Origin: Intestinimonas timonensis
GTDB lineage: Bacteria > Bacillota > Clostridia > Oscillospirales > Oscillospiraceae
NCBI RefSeq assembly: GCF_900626145.1
Contig: NZ_LR130817.1
Span: 989,915-1,017,348 of the forward strand
Direction of reading: 5' to 3'
DNA length: 27,434 nucleotides
Shown: positions 12,831 to 21,199 of the stretch, piece after piece
Numbering within the stretch: position 1 is the stretch's first letter
Layout of the letters: every line of letters begins with the position of its first letter
Position numbers and translations under genes: made by a program
Notes under the pieces: generated by a model
What the model was told of the DNA's origin: nothing
The model's input: only the letters and a program-made list of their open reading frames with translations
Database searches by the model: none

Positions 12831-13715
12831 ATGGATGAGATCAATGGCTATGAAGCCTATCTCAGGACAGAAAAAAAGGCCTCCGAAAACACCCTGAGCT
12901 CCTATCTGCGAGATGTGCGGCAGTTTGCGGAGTACTGTGTCCGGGAGAGACTGACACTCACCAAAGTGAACCAATCGGATGTGGAAGGGTATGTTCGTTA
13001 CCTCACCAGCCGAGGCAAGTCCGTGTCCACCGTAACCAGAGCGGCTGCATCGCTCAAATCATTCTATGGTTACCTCATCCGGACAGGGAAGGTGGTCTCC
13101 AATCCAGCCCGGGGAGTGGCACCGGCCAGGGTAGAGCGAAAGCTGCCTCAGATTCTGACCAGCAAAGAGGTGGAGCTTTTTCTGGAGCAGCCGGAGCGAA
13201 CCGACCCCAAGGGCTGCCGGGACCACGCCATGTTGGAGCTTCTTTATGCCACCGGTATCCGGGTGAGCGAACTCATTGATCTCAATGTGGACGATCTGAA
13301 CCTTCCCGGCGGATTTCTGCGCTGTGCCGGGAAGGGGAGAAGTAAGGAACGGATCATCCCTCTGTATGCCGCCGCCATCCGAGCGCTTTCTGAGTATCTG
13401 AAAAACGTGCGCCCGCAGCTGCTGGAGTCCCCTGATGAACCGGCCCTCTTTGTGAACATGACCGGAAAGCGCATGTCCCGGCAGGGCTTTTGGAAGATCA
13501 TCAAGCATTACCAGGAGAAGGCCGGTATCCAGAAGGAGATCACACCCCACACACTGCGGCACTCTTTCGCTGCCCACCTGCTGGAGAATGGGGCGGATTT
13601 GCGTTCTATTCAAGAGATGCTGGGGCATGCCGACATCTCCTCAACACAGATTTACGCCCAACTGGTAAACCCCAAATTGAAGGATGTGTATATTAAGGCT
13701 CACCCCCGCGCATAA
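12831..13715 (+). CDS. xerD: Site-specific tyrosine recombinase XerD
   Basis: A 294-residue recombinase that resolves chromosome dimers at dif with XerC. Residues 1-90 are the SAM-like core-binding domain (YEAYLRTEKKASENTLSSYL, DVRQF). The catalytic residues are Arg144 (TGIRVSEL), Lys168 (AGKGR), His240 and Arg243 (HTLRHSFAAH), His266 (LGHADIS) and the nucleophile Tyr275 (TQIYAQL). Length fits XerC/D rather than element integrases. It lies with spoIIM-like and ruv genes, not with element genes. XerC and XerD cannot be told apart with certainty by eye; the spoIIM neighbour favours XerD. Confidence 0.88.
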   Translation: MDEINGYEAYLRTEKKASENTLSSYLRDVRQFAEYCVRERLTLTKVNQSDVEGYVRYLTSRGKSVSTVTRAAASLKSFYGYLIRTGKVVSNPARGVAPARVERKLPQILTSKEVELFLEQPERTDPKGCRDHAMLELLYATGIRVSELIDLNVDDLNLPGGFLRCAGKGRSKERIIPLYAAAIRALSEYLKNVRPQLLESPDEPALFVNMTGKRMSRQGFWKIIKHYQEKAGIQKEITPHTLRHSFAAHLLENGADLRSIQEMLGHADISSTQIYAQLVNPKLKDVYIKAHPRA

Positions 13716-13754
13716 TATGGAACATGAGGATGCTCAGGAATCCTTTCCTTCTAA

Positions 13755-13794
13755 AAGACAGAGCGCCTGGACGTTTGTCCAGGCGCTCTGTCTT
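13755..13794. terminator. Perfect 18-bp hairpin between xerD and ruvC
   Basis: Arms at 13755-13772 and 13777-13794 are exact reverse complements around GTTT. It sits 40 bases after xerD. There is no T-run on the plus side, so a simple Rho-independent terminator is only one reading. Confidence 0.65.
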
Positions 13795-13814
13795 GCTGGA
13801 GACATTTTTCCTGG

Positions 13815-13843
13815 TTGCGCCGGTCACTCCGCCGTGGTACAAT
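13815..13843 (+). promoter_or_regulatory. SigA-type promoter of the ruv operon
   Basis: TTGCGC (13815-13820) and TACAAT (13838-13843) are 17 bp apart, 28 bases before the ruvC start. Confidence 0.6.
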
Positions 13844-13871
13844 AAAATATGTATAACCTTTGGAGGATACC

Positions 13872-14408
13872 ATGATCATTTTAGGCATTGACCCCGGCTT
13901 CGCCATTGTTGGCTTTGGGATTCTAGAGTCAGAGCGCGGACACCAGCGGCTGATCCGCTGCGGCGCCATCACCACTCCGGCGGGGCAGCCCCTGCCGGCC
14001 CGGCTGCTCCAGATCGAGGATGACATGGCCCAGCTTCTGTCCGCCTTCCGGCCGCAGGCCATGGCGGTGGAGGAGCTTTTTTTCAACAACAACGTCACCA
14101 CCGGCATCGGCGTGGCCCAGGCCCGGGGCGTGATCCTGACGGCGGCGGAGCGGGCGGGCGTCCCCATCTTCGAGTACTCGCCCTCCCAGGTCAAACAGGC
14201 TGTGGCCGGCTATGGCAAGGCGGAGAAGCGGCAGGTCATGGAGATGACCAAGCGGCTGCTGGGGCTCCAGACCGTCCCAAAGCCGGATGACGCCGCCGAC
14301 GCGGTGGCCATCGCCCTCTGCCACGCCCGGTCGGCCACCTCCCGGCTGGCCGTCCTGGACCCGGCCACCCCTGGCAGCGGGCGGTACGCTGTGCGCAGCA
14401 GAGATTAG
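13872..14408 (+). CDS. ruvC: Holliday junction endodeoxyribonuclease RuvC
   Basis: 178 residues from ATG 13872, five bases after TGGAGG; an upstream in-frame TTG (13860) overlaps that ribosome site and is not used. RuvC cuts Holliday junctions symmetrically after RuvAB branch migration. The metal-binding catalytic residues are visible: D7 (ILGIDPG), E67 or E68 (AVEELFF), D140 and D143 (KPDDAADAVAIALCHA). FNNNVTTGIGVAQARG is the conserved junction-binding region. ruvA follows after 21 bases, and ruvB lies two small genes further on, so the complex is probably expressed together. The C-terminal 20 residues (DPATPGSGRYAVRSRD) are variable. Confidence 0.95.
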   Translation: MIILGIDPGFAIVGFGILESERGHQRLIRCGAITTPAGQPLPARLLQIEDDMAQLLSAFRPQAMAVEELFFNNNVTTGIGVAQARGVILTAAERAGVPIFEYSPSQVKQAVAGYGKAEKRQVMEMTKRLLGLQTVPKPDDAADAVAIALCHARSATSRLAVLDPATPGSGRYAVRSRD

Positions 14409-14429
14409 TACATATAAGGCGGTAACACC

Positions 14430-15035
14430 ATGTTTTACTATGTTAACGGAACTGTGGCCCATCTGGCGCCCTATCTGGCGGTCATCGATTGCGGGGGAGT
14501 GGGCTACGCCTGCCGTACTACCAACAACACCCTGGCCCGTCTGAAAAAAGGGGAGACGGCCAGGCTCTACACCTACCTGAACGTCCGTGAGGACGCCATG
14601 GAGCTCTACGGCTTCTTTACGGAGGATGAGCGCAACTGCTTCCAACTCCTCATCGGCGTGTCCGGAGTGGGGCCCAAGGCGGCACTCTCCATCCTCTCCT
14701 CCAGCACCCCTGAGACCCTGGCCATGAGCATCATAACCGGGGACGAGAAGGCCCTCACCGTGGCGCCCGGTATTGGCAAGAAGATTGCCCAGCGAGTCAT
14801 CCTGGAGCTGAAGGATAAGCTGGCCAAGGGACAGATCGCCCCCGGCGGGGAGAGCTATGGCGGTACCGGTGTCACCGTCATTCCGGAGAACAAGTCCTCC
14901 GAGGCTGCCGCCGCTCTGGCGGTGCTGGGGTACTCCACGGCAGAGATCGGCGTGGCCCTCAAGGGCATCGATTTGGACGCCCTAAGTCTGGAGGAGATCA
15001 TTAAGCAGGCCCTCAAGAAAATGGTAAAGGGATAG
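14430..15035 (+). CDS. ruvA: Holliday junction branch migration protein RuvA
   Basis: 201 residues. Domain I (1-62, MFYYVNGTVAHLAPYLAVID, LNVREDAMELYGF) is the OB-fold. Domain II (about 70-140) contains the two helix-hairpin-helix motifs (LIGVSGVGPKAALSIL and TVAPGIGKKIAQRVILELKD) that hold the four-way junction. Domain III (about 155-200, SSEAAAALAVLGYSTAEIGV) binds RuvB. All three domains are present. The gene follows ruvC by 21 bases and is separated from ruvB by two small ORFs rather than directly adjacent as in many bacteria. Confidence 0.96.
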   Translation: MFYYVNGTVAHLAPYLAVIDCGGVGYACRTTNNTLARLKKGETARLYTYLNVREDAMELYGFFTEDERNCFQLLIGVSGVGPKAALSILSSSTPETLAMSIITGDEKALTVAPGIGKKIAQRVILELKDKLAKGQIAPGGESYGGTGVTVIPENKSSEAAAALAVLGYSTAEIGVALKGIDLDALSLEEIIKQALKKMVKG

Positions 15036-15051
15036 AGAAGGGGGAGCCCTC

Positions 15052-15391
15052 ATGGCCAAACTGGAACGGCATCTTACTGGCGATCTCGACGACCTTCTGG
15101 ACTACCTACACCGGTATCCTTAACGGCAGTGCCTCAGCAAGCTATGAGGACGGCAGCGATTATTACGGCACCGATGGCCTGCACTGTGCTGTACGGGTCT
15201 ATGAGCGCTATAGCATGATGGGCGGCAACCGGGTGAGTCTGAATCTCACTCTGGTGGAGGACAGCGGCAGAATTTTCGTGTCCGGCATCACCTCCGGTGG
15301 CAGCCAGACGGTGCTCTTCAAGATCAACACTCTGGGAGAGGGTGCTTTCCTGGACTGCGTGGCAGAGCTGCTGGACGGCTGGCAGCCTTAA
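15052..15391 (+). pseudogene. DUF6054-like gene with a frameshift
   Basis: ATG at 15052 after GGGGGAG opens MAKLERHLTGDLDDLLDYLH and meets TAA after 23 codons. In the +1 frame from about 15115 the protein continues GILNGSASASYEDGSDYYG, LHCAVRVYERYSMMGGNRVS, SGITSGGSQTVLFKINTLGE and CVAELLDGW, stopping at 15391. Together they give about 112 residues resembling DUF6054, a small Clostridia family of unknown function. The total length of 340 bases is one more than a multiple of three, so a single inserted base explains it. A sequencing error is possible. Confidence 0.65.
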
Positions 15392-15421
15392 TGGTCATCT
15401 TCTAGAGAGAGGTGAGACAGC

Positions 15422-15844
15422 ATGGGGCTGTTGGGTACATTGTTTGGGAAGAAAAAAACGCCAACTCTTTTGGATGATCTGACCACGGCAAAAGATTGGA
15501 TTGCCAATGCGCTGATCTCCTCCGGCTATCAGGCGGACCATACTTTGGAAAGTCTCAAGGAGGTCGACCGTTTTTTTGATGAACAGAGCGGTCCCGGAGG
15601 ATTGCTGTCCGAGCAGCGCGGACAGCGGATCTTTGGGTTGGGGGCGTACATCGGCGATGTGTTGATCCGGACCTATGGTGGTCATTGGATCACAGACGAT
15701 CAGGACCCTCAGGGAGAGCTCAATGTAGCGGTACGTCTGGATGGTGGCAGTATGGTGTGGCCAGTCCAGAGGGCCATAAAACGCTATCAAAATGGGCCAG
15801 AGGATGGGGTCTATATTTATGGAGTGGCTATCGGCTCCCATTGA
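15422..15844 (+). CDS. Conserved hypothetical protein between ruvA and ruvB
   Basis: A 140-residue soluble protein with ATG at 15422 after GAGAGGTGAG. It opens with MGLLGTLFGKKKTPTLLDDL, then has SLKEVDRFFDEQSGPGGLLS, LGAYIGDVLIRTYGGHWITD and GELNVAVRLDGGSMVWPVQR, ending VYIYGVAIGSH. The pattern of a short helical half and a beta-rich half with YIGDVLIRTYGG resembles DUF3806-like proteins, but this was not verified. No signal peptide or membrane segment is seen. It lies in the ruv operon, 43 bases before ruvB. A role in recombination cannot be inferred from position alone. Confidence 0.7.
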   Translation: MGLLGTLFGKKKTPTLLDDLTTAKDWIANALISSGYQADHTLESLKEVDRFFDEQSGPGGLLSEQRGQRIFGLGAYIGDVLIRTYGGHWITDDQDPQGELNVAVRLDGGSMVWPVQRAIKRYQNGPEDGVYIYGVAIGSH

Positions 15845-15887
15845 GTGTGCAGCTGGAATCAGGGCAAGCAAGTGAGGAAGTGAAACT

Positions 15888-16946
15888 TTGAGCATTGATT
15901 TTTCTGACAGCGGTGGGTTCGAGACGGAGGCCCCGCTGGTGACCACGTCCCTCACCCGGGACGACGAAAACGAGGGGTCTCTGCGCCCCAAGACTTTGCG
16001 GGAGTATATCGGCCAGGAGAAGGCCAAGGGCAACCTGGAGGTCTTCATCCAGGCGGCCAAGATGCGCAATGAGCCATTGGACCATGTTCTGCTCCACGGC
16101 CCGCCCGGTCTGGGCAAAACCACCCTCAGCGGCATCATTGCCAACGAAATGGGGGTCAACATCCGCATTACCTCCGGCCCTGCCATCGAAAAACCAGGCG
16201 ACCTGGCGGCCCTCCTCACCAACCTGGCGGAGAACGACATCCTTTTCGTGGATGAGATCCACCGGCTCAACCGCTCCGTAGAGGAGATTTTATATCCTGC
16301 CATGGAGGACTTCGCCATCGACATTATTATTGGCAAGGGTCCTTCCGCCAACTCCATCCGGCTGGACCTGCACAAGTTCACCCTCATCGGCGCCACCACC
16401 CGGGCAGGACAGCTCTCCGCCCCTCTGCGTGACCGATTCGGCGTTACCCTGCGGCTGGAGCTCTATACCCCGGAGGAGCTCTCCCGCATCGTCACCCGGT
16501 CGGCGGACATCCTGGAGGTGCCCATCGAGGCCGACGGCGCCATGGAGATCGCCAAACGCAGCCGTGGCACCCCCCGTATCGCCAATCGGATGCTACGACG
16601 GGTCCGGGATTTTGCCCAAGTGAAGGCGGGCGGCGTCATCACCCGCAAGGTGGCCGACGAGGCCCTCACCGCCCTGGAGGTGGACCACCTGGGCCTGGAC
16701 GCCATCGACCGGCGGATGCTCCGCAGCATCATTGAGCACTACGGCGGCGGGCCGGTGGGCCTGGAAACCCTGGCCGCCACCATCAACGAGGAGGCCGTCA
16801 CCCTGGAGGACGTGTATGAACCCTATCTCATGCAGATGGGCTTCCTCACCCGCACCCCCCGTGGGCGCTGCGTCACCCGGCGGGCCTATGAGCATTTGGG
16901 CCTGTCCATCCCCGGCGGGATGGGTATGGAACAGCTGAGCTTTTGA
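15888..16946 (+). CDS. ruvB: Holliday junction branch migration DNA helicase RuvB
   Basis: 352 residues from TTG 15888, nine bases after GAGGAAG. RuvB is the AAA+ hexameric motor that drives branch migration on RuvA-bound junctions. Walker A is [10 protein letters not shown] with Lys77; Walker B is [10 protein letters not shown] with Asp122-Glu123; sensor 1 is [13 protein letters not shown], followed by PLRDRFGV with the arginine finger. Sensor 2 lies in [16 protein letters not shown]. The C-terminal winged helix ([35 protein letters not shown] and TPRGR) binds DNA. The gene is complete. An IS110 element has inserted within about 130 bases downstream, in the opposite orientation. Confidence 0.97.
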   Translation: MSIDFSDSGGFETEAPLVTTSLTRDDENEGSLRPKTLREYIGQEKAKGNLEVFIQAAKMRNEPLDHVLLHGPPGLGKTTLSGIIANEMGVNIRITSGPAIEKPGDLAALLTNLAENDILFVDEIHRLNRSVEEILYPAMEDFAIDIIIGKGPSANSIRLDLHKFTLIGATTRAGQLSAPLRDRFGVTLRLELYTPEELSRIVTRSADILEVPIEADGAMEIAKRSRGTPRIANRMLRRVRDFAQVKAGGVITRKVADEALTALEVDHLGLDAIDRRMLRSIIEHYGGGPVGLETLAATINEEAVTLEDVYEPYLMQMGFLTRTPRGRCVTRRAYEHLGLSIPGGMGMEQLSF

Positions 16947-17072
16947 GGCTAAGCGGTGAAATGGTACTGAAAAAAGTTTGACCAATTCGAAAAGAAAAGT
17001 CTGCAAATAAAAAGTCAACAGGGAATTGAGGAAAATTTGCAGATGCCAGAGGAGGCGAAAAAAGGGCAAGAC

Positions 17073-17099
17073 AAAAAGACCGCCGCGCAAGCGCCGGTC
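17073..17099 (-). terminator. Terminator of the IS110 transposase
   Basis: On the minus strand, outer stem GACCG/CGGTC (17078-17099) and inner GCGC/GCGC are followed by TTTTT (17073-17077), about 24 bases after the transposase stop. Confidence 0.65.
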
Positions 17100-17122
17100 A
17101 AATTGAAGATGTATGGAAGTGG

Positions 17123-18336
17123 TCAATCAGCGTTTTCCAGTGCCGCCAGATATTCCTTTACCCGCCCGTAGTAGATGCGCAGGAACTTGTTGGCGCCGGC
17201 TGTCATGTAAACCAGATAAGGTTTGCCCTCGGCCCGCTTCTTGTCCATAAAACGGTACACCGGGTCATCTGCGGGCATCGTTTTCAGCAGGGCATCCATG
17301 ACCAGGAAAAGAGCCTTTCGCAGTTCTGGCGGCCCGCTTTTGGAAGTATGGACACTCTTGGCTTCATGAGTTCCGGATTGGTCAGAGCCAGGGTCAACTC
17401 CCGCAAAGGCAGTAATAGAGCCTCTGCGTGTAAAACGGGTCACATCCCCAATCTCCGCCATAAGCTGCGGACCGAGGGAGTCTCCCACACCGCGCATAGC
17501 CATGACGACTGGATATTCGGGAAGCTGTGCGGCCAGGGTGCGCATTTCGGACTTGAGATGTTCCAGGGACTTGGAAACGGCGTTTAGAGCGTCAATGGCC
17601 TGCCGTACCATCATCTCTTGGTCAAGGCGTCCTTGGGGAGCATCGCAATCAAGTCCTGCGCCTCTGTGTGGATCTCAGCGGCCCGGCCGATGCTGAAGTT
17701 GTAACCCTGCCGCTTGCACCACTTGCGGTAACGCTCGGTGAACGCGGGCAGACTCATACCCCGCACACAGTCCAGATGCCAGAAGGACGCAGCAAAATCC
17801 ACCCACTTCTGTGTGCCATCCTCCCGGACGGGGCTGTCGAACAGGGCGTTCACACCGGGATAGGTCTGGTCCAGGAGAGCGATGAGATTGTTCTTCATCA
17901 TCGTCTTGGTCTTGGTATACAGATTGCACTGCCGGTTCAGGGTTTTCAGTTGGTAACGAATGTTATCCATAGGTGTATGTTGCCGCAGTTCCACCCAGTT
18001 GTCAAGACCGTACTTCGCAATTTTCCGGGAATCGGCCTTTTCCGTCTTGACCTTGCGCAGCGTGTTGTTCCCATAGTCCTTGATGAGCTTCGGGTTTACC
18101 GCGCTGACATACAGCCCCGCGTCATGGAGAAATTGGGCCACAGGCTCGTAGTACCGCCCAGTGTGCTCCATGATCACCCGCGTCTCACCGTCCAGGCTTT
18201 TCAAGTAGTCTGCCAGCTCCTTGAGTTCACTGCCGGTGTGACGCACAGTAAAAGGTTTTGCCACCACCTCTCTCAAGGGACGCATGACAGATACCATGCT
18301 CTTTCCTTTGGAAACATCGATCCCCGCTGCGTTCAT
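17123..18336 (-). pseudogene. IS110-family transposase with a central frameshift
   Basis: The N-terminal part (17611-18336, 241 residues) has the DEDD RuvC-like domain: D7 (AAGIDVSKGK), E57 (VIMEHTGRYY) and D102 (KTEKADSRKIAKYG). The C-terminal part (17123-17614, 163 residues) has the Transposase_20 domain (VVMAMRGVGDSLGPQLMAEI, ITAFAGVDPGSDQSG, KSGPPELRKALFLVMDA), including the region of the catalytic serine. The first part ends TGA overlapping the ATG of the second. One missing base near 17613 would rejoin them; relatives read through here. Either a 1-base deletion killed it, or the two halves are made separately by coupling. Confidence 0.8.
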
Positions 18337-18560
18337 TGCCCAACACTCCTATCGTAGATTGTAATTTGGCGACCAGCCCTTTCATCATTGCCGATTCAAT
18401 CTATTTGCTGACACGGACGCACCGGAATGGCGGCTCTACCTGCATCAATCGAACGCTGCGAATGAGAGGCTGGCTGACAGACTTTTCTGCGGACGTGTCA
18501 GTCCCTGGAGAACAACGTCAGGCCAATACCTTCCCATTCTAACAGCTTTGGCAACGATGC
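18337..18560 (-). ncRNA. Candidate bridge-RNA region of IS110 copy 2
   Basis: Non-coding sequence upstream of the transposase start. CTGACACG (18408-18415) and CGTGTCAG (18494-18501) form a long-range closing stem around about 80 bases. The region contains no gene of its own up to glmM at 18624. In IS110-group elements this end is transcribed as the bridge RNA carrying target- and donor-binding loops. RNA boundaries and loops were not determined. Confidence 0.4.
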
Positions 18561-18623
18561 GGAAAAAGACACGGCTGGCTGCCGTGCCTTGAACCGTAAA
18601 TATATTGTAATAGGTGATCATAT

Positions 18624-19979
18624 ATGAGTAAATTGTTTGGGACCGACGGCATCCGCGGCGTGGTTAACGCCGGACTGGACGCCATGCTGGCATACAAGGT
18701 GGGCCTGGCCACGGCCCAGGTCCTCCGCGGGGAGGAGGGGCGCAAGCCCCTGGTGGCCATTGGTAAGGATACCCGCATCTCCTCCGACCTGCTGGAGGGT
18801 GCTCTCACTGCCGGCCTGTGCTCCGCCGGCGCCGACGTCCTCCACCTGGGCGTCATCCCCACCCCAGCCGTGGCCTGGGTGACAGTGGACCGAAAGGCTG
18901 ACGCCGGCGTAGTCATCTCGGCCTCCCACAACCCCTTTGAACACAATGGTATTAAGATCTTCAACGGCCAGGGCTTCAAGCTCTCCGATGAGTTGGAGGG
19001 CCAGATTGAGGATCTGATCCTCTCCGGCGCGGTGGAGCAGATCCCACTCAAAACCCATGATGGCATCGGCAAGGTCATTTATGCCGATGAGAGTGCCCGA
19101 AATGATTATATCGACCATCTGGTGTCTACCGTCCCGGCTGGCTTTTCCGGTCTGCGCATTCTGGTGGATTGTGCCAACGGCGCCTCCTCCGCCACCGCGC
19201 CCGATCTTTTTGATCGCTTTGATGGTCTCCGCTGCGACATCATCAATGCTGACCCTGACGGGGTGAACATCAACACCAACTGCGGCTCCACTCACATCGA
19301 GGGACTGGCCGCTATGGTGAAGGCGGGCAATTATGACCTGGGCCTGGCTTTCGACGGTGACGCCGACCGTTTCCTCGCCGTCAGTGAAGAGGGAACACCC
19401 ATCGACGGCGACCAGATCATGGCCGCCTGTGGCCGTTACCTCAAGGAGCAGGGAGCGCTGCCTGGCAACACCATCGTAGCCACCGTTATGTCTAACATTG
19501 GGCTCCACCGTTTTCTGGCCGAGAATGGTATGCAGGCTGTATGTACTGACGTTGGTGACCGAAATGTGCTGGAGCGGATGCTCAAGGATGGCTATGTCCT
19601 GGGCGGAGAGCAGTCTGGCCACACCATCTTCCTCAAGCATGCCACAACCGGCGATGGGCAGCTCACCGCCCTTCAGTTCCTGAGCATCCTCAAGGCTTCC
19701 GGGCACAAGGCATCCCAGCTGGTGGCCGACTGTCGGCAGTACCCCCAGGTGTTGGTCAACGTGGCTGTGGCCGACAACGCCCAGAAGCAGGCCATTATGG
19801 CCTCGCCTGCGCTGAAGTCCTCCATTGCGGAGGAGGAGAAGGGGCTGGCTGGCAATGGCCGCATCCTGGTGCGCCCCTCCGGTACCGAGGCGCTGGTACG
19901 GGTTATGGTAGAGGCCGAGACCGAGGCAACTGCCCAAGCCTGTGCCGACAGACTGGCAAATCTCATAAAAACCCTCTGA
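18624..19979 (+). CDS. glmM: Phosphoglucosamine mutase
   Basis: A 451-residue enzyme interconverting glucosamine-6-phosphate and glucosamine-1-phosphate, for UDP-GlcNAc and peptidoglycan synthesis. It opens MSKLFGTDGIRGVVN, the GlmM signature. The phosphoserine is Ser101 in ISASHNPFEHNGIK, the Mg loop is DGDADRF (Asp244, 246, 248), and the phosphate-binding loop is RPSGTEALVRVMVE near the C-terminus. Length is normal. ATG at 18624 has only a weak ribosome site (AGGTG). The upstream IS110 end is within about 50-80 bases and may have replaced the original promoter. Confidence 0.96.
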   Translation: MSKLFGTDGIRGVVNAGLDAMLAYKVGLATAQVLRGEEGRKPLVAIGKDTRISSDLLEGALTAGLCSAGADVLHLGVIPTPAVAWVTVDRKADAGVVISASHNPFEHNGIKIFNGQGFKLSDELEGQIEDLILSGAVEQIPLKTHDGIGKVIYADESARNDYIDHLVSTVPAGFSGLRILVDCANGASSATAPDLFDRFDGLRCDIINADPDGVNINTNCGSTHIEGLAAMVKAGNYDLGLAFDGDADRFLAVSEEGTPIDGDQIMAACGRYLKEQGALPGNTIVATVMSNIGLHRFLAENGMQAVCTDVGDRNVLERMLKDGYVLGGEQSGHTIFLKHATTGDGQLTALQFLSILKASGHKASQLVADCRQYPQVLVNVAVADNAQKQAIMASPALKSSIAEEEKGLAGNGRILVRPSGTEALVRVMVEAETEATAQACADRLANLIKTL

Positions 19980-20015
19980 TTTTATGGAAACCGCTAAAAT
20001 AATCTGCATAAATGC

Positions 20016-20045
20016 TTGACATTTGGGGTGCTTCCGACCTATAAT
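20016..20045 (+). promoter_or_regulatory. SigA-type promoter of the sigma factor gene
   Basis: TTGACA (20016-20021) and TATAAT (20040-20045) are exact consensus hexamers with an 18-bp spacer, 18 bases before the gene, so the leader is very short. Confidence 0.8.
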
Positions 20046-20062
20046 AGACAAGGAGTCTTGGA

Positions 20063-20698
20063 ATGAAATCAGCAGATACCGATCAAAATGCACTCCCGGA
20101 TGAGGCCTTATGTCTGCAAGCCGCCTCGGGTGACCGTGTCGCAGAGGAGATCCTCGTGATGCGCTATAACCGTTTGGTGCGCATATGCGCCAGACCCTAT
20201 TTTCTGGCGGGTGGAGACAGCGAGGATTTGATTCAGGAGGGAATGCTGGGGCTGTTGAGTGCCATTCGAGAATTTCTCCTAGGAAAGGGAAGCACCTTTC
20301 GGACCTATGCTGAGACCTGTATCCGAAATCGGATTCTCTCCGCCATCCGGGCGGCAGCCAGAGATAAGCACGATCCACTTAACCACTATGTCTCTTACGA
20401 AACCCCTCTTTTTGATGGGAACACCGACCGTTATCCATTCACCGCATCCCGGCCACCCCTGCAAAACCCTGAGGATATGTATATCAGCAGGGAGGAACGC
20501 CGGGAGCGTCTTGGGACGCTCAAGGGACAGCTATCCGGTTTGGAGGCAAAGATCCTGACGCTCTTTCTCCGTGGTTATTCCTATGCGGAGATTGCCGTTC
20601 AGGTGGAACGGTCCCCGAAAGCGGTGGACAACGCTGTGCAGCGCATCCGGCGCAAGGTAGCACGGCACATTTCTTCCGGCGATTTCAGCGAAGGCTGA
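20063..20698 (+). CDS. sigH: RNA polymerase sigma factor, SigH-like
   Basis: 211 residues from ATG 20063, seven bases after AAGGAG. Region 2 contains YNRLVRICARPYFLAGGDSE, DLIQEGMLGLLSAIREF and FRTYAETCIRNRILSAIRAA. Then comes RDKHDPLNHYVSYETPLF, which matches the SigH-type linker, and PLQNPEDMYISREERRERL. Region 4 is LSGLEAKILTLFLRGYSYAE, IAVQVERSPKAVDNAVQRIR and RK. In Bacillus and Clostridia SigH starts the switch to stationary phase and sporulation (spo0A, sigF operon). Unlike in Bacillus it is not beside secE-nusG here. It has its own near-consensus promoter, so it is probably monocistronic. Confidence 0.82.
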   Translation: MKSADTDQNALPDEALCLQAASGDRVAEEILVMRYNRLVRICARPYFLAGGDSEDLIQEGMLGLLSAIREFLLGKGSTFRTYAETCIRNRILSAIRAAARDKHDPLNHYVSYETPLFDGNTDRYPFTASRPPLQNPEDMYISREERRERLGTLKGQLSGLEAKILTLFLRGYSYAEIAVQVERSPKAVDNAVQRIRRKVARHISSGDFSEG

Positions 20699-20771
20699 AC
20701 GCAATATATCAGTCCCAGCACGATCGGTTTATTCCGGACCTGGGCAAACAGTCAAAGAGAGGGAAAAGATC

Positions 20772-21056
20772 ATGTACGAAGACAAGACACTTGTATGCAA
20801 GGAATGCGGCCAGGAGTTCGTGTTCACCGCTGGTGAGCAGGAGTTCTACGCTGAGCGCGGCTTCCAGAACGAGCCCCAGCGCTGCAAGGCCTGCCGTGAT
20901 GCCCGCAAGGCCGTTGCCCGTGGCCCCCGCGAGTACTTCACCGCTACCTGCGCTGCCTGCGGCGGCGAGGCGAAGGTTCCCTTCGAGCCCAAGTCTGATC
21001 GTCCTGTTTACTGCAGCGAGTGCTTCGCCCGTATGCGGGAGGAGCAGGGCCGCTAA
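20772..21056 (+). CDS. Zinc-ribbon domain protein with four CxxC pairs
   Basis: A 94-residue protein with ATG at 20772 after AGAGAGGG. The first half resembles the zf-trcl family (KTLVCKECGQEFVFTAGEQE, FYAERGF, PQRCKACRDARK), with C9/C12 and C38/C41. The second half is a CxxCx17CxxC unit (ATCAACGG, VYCSECFARMREEQ) with C60/C63 and C81/C84, so two zinc sites are likely. Such short proteins are common and well expressed in Clostridia, but their function is unknown. A strong terminator follows directly. No promoter was identified in the 73 bases after sigH, so co-transcription with it is possible. Confidence 0.82.
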   Translation: MYEDKTLVCKECGQEFVFTAGEQEFYAERGFQNEPQRCKACRDARKAVARGPREYFTATCAACGGEAKVPFEPKSDRPVYCSECFARMREEQGR

Positions 21057-21073
21057 ATTTCATACGGCTTGAA

Positions 21074-21106
21074 AAAGAGACGCCCTCGTGGCGTCTCTTT
21101 TTTCTT
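21074..21106 (+). terminator. Rho-independent terminator after the zinc-ribbon gene
   Basis: Perfect 11-bp stem AAAGAGACGCC/GGCGTCTCTTT (21074-21084 and 21090-21100) with loop CTCGT, running into a T-rich tail. Confidence 0.9.
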
Positions 21107-21130
21107 TTGCAGGAAATCGTACATTTCCTA

Positions 21131-21159
21131 TTGAAAAATGCGGAATAATGGGGTATACT
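21131..21159 (+). promoter_or_regulatory. SigA-type promoter of the DUF1858 gene
   Basis: TTGAAA (21131-21136) and TATACT (21154-21159) are 17 bp apart, 41 bases before the start codon. Confidence 0.75.
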
Positions 21160-21199
21160 AAAGCATACCCAAATCCTAGCTTTTTGGAGGTTTATTTTT

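Larger units (their letters stand above)
17060..18600 (-). mobile_element. IS110-family element, copy 2
   Basis: Includes a frameshifted IS110 transposase, a minus-strand terminator on its 3' side, and a 200-300-base structured non-coding end on its 5' side. It lies between ruvB and glmM without breaking either. IS110 elements have no conventional terminal repeats, so the limits given are approximate. The transposase differs clearly from the one at 6752-7465. Confidence 0.7.

Noticed and set aside
13860..13871. Upstream TTG start for ruvC
   Set aside because: It overlaps the TGGAGG ribosome site that serves ATG 13872, and would add four residues before the conserved first strand.
15395..16399. 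334-codon minus-strand open frame
   Set aside because: Antisense to the hypothetical gene and ruvB, without family motifs.
18618..20378. 586-codon minus-strand open frame
   Set aside because: Lies antisense to glmM and the sigma factor gene, both with clear motifs. High GC gives long antisense frames.
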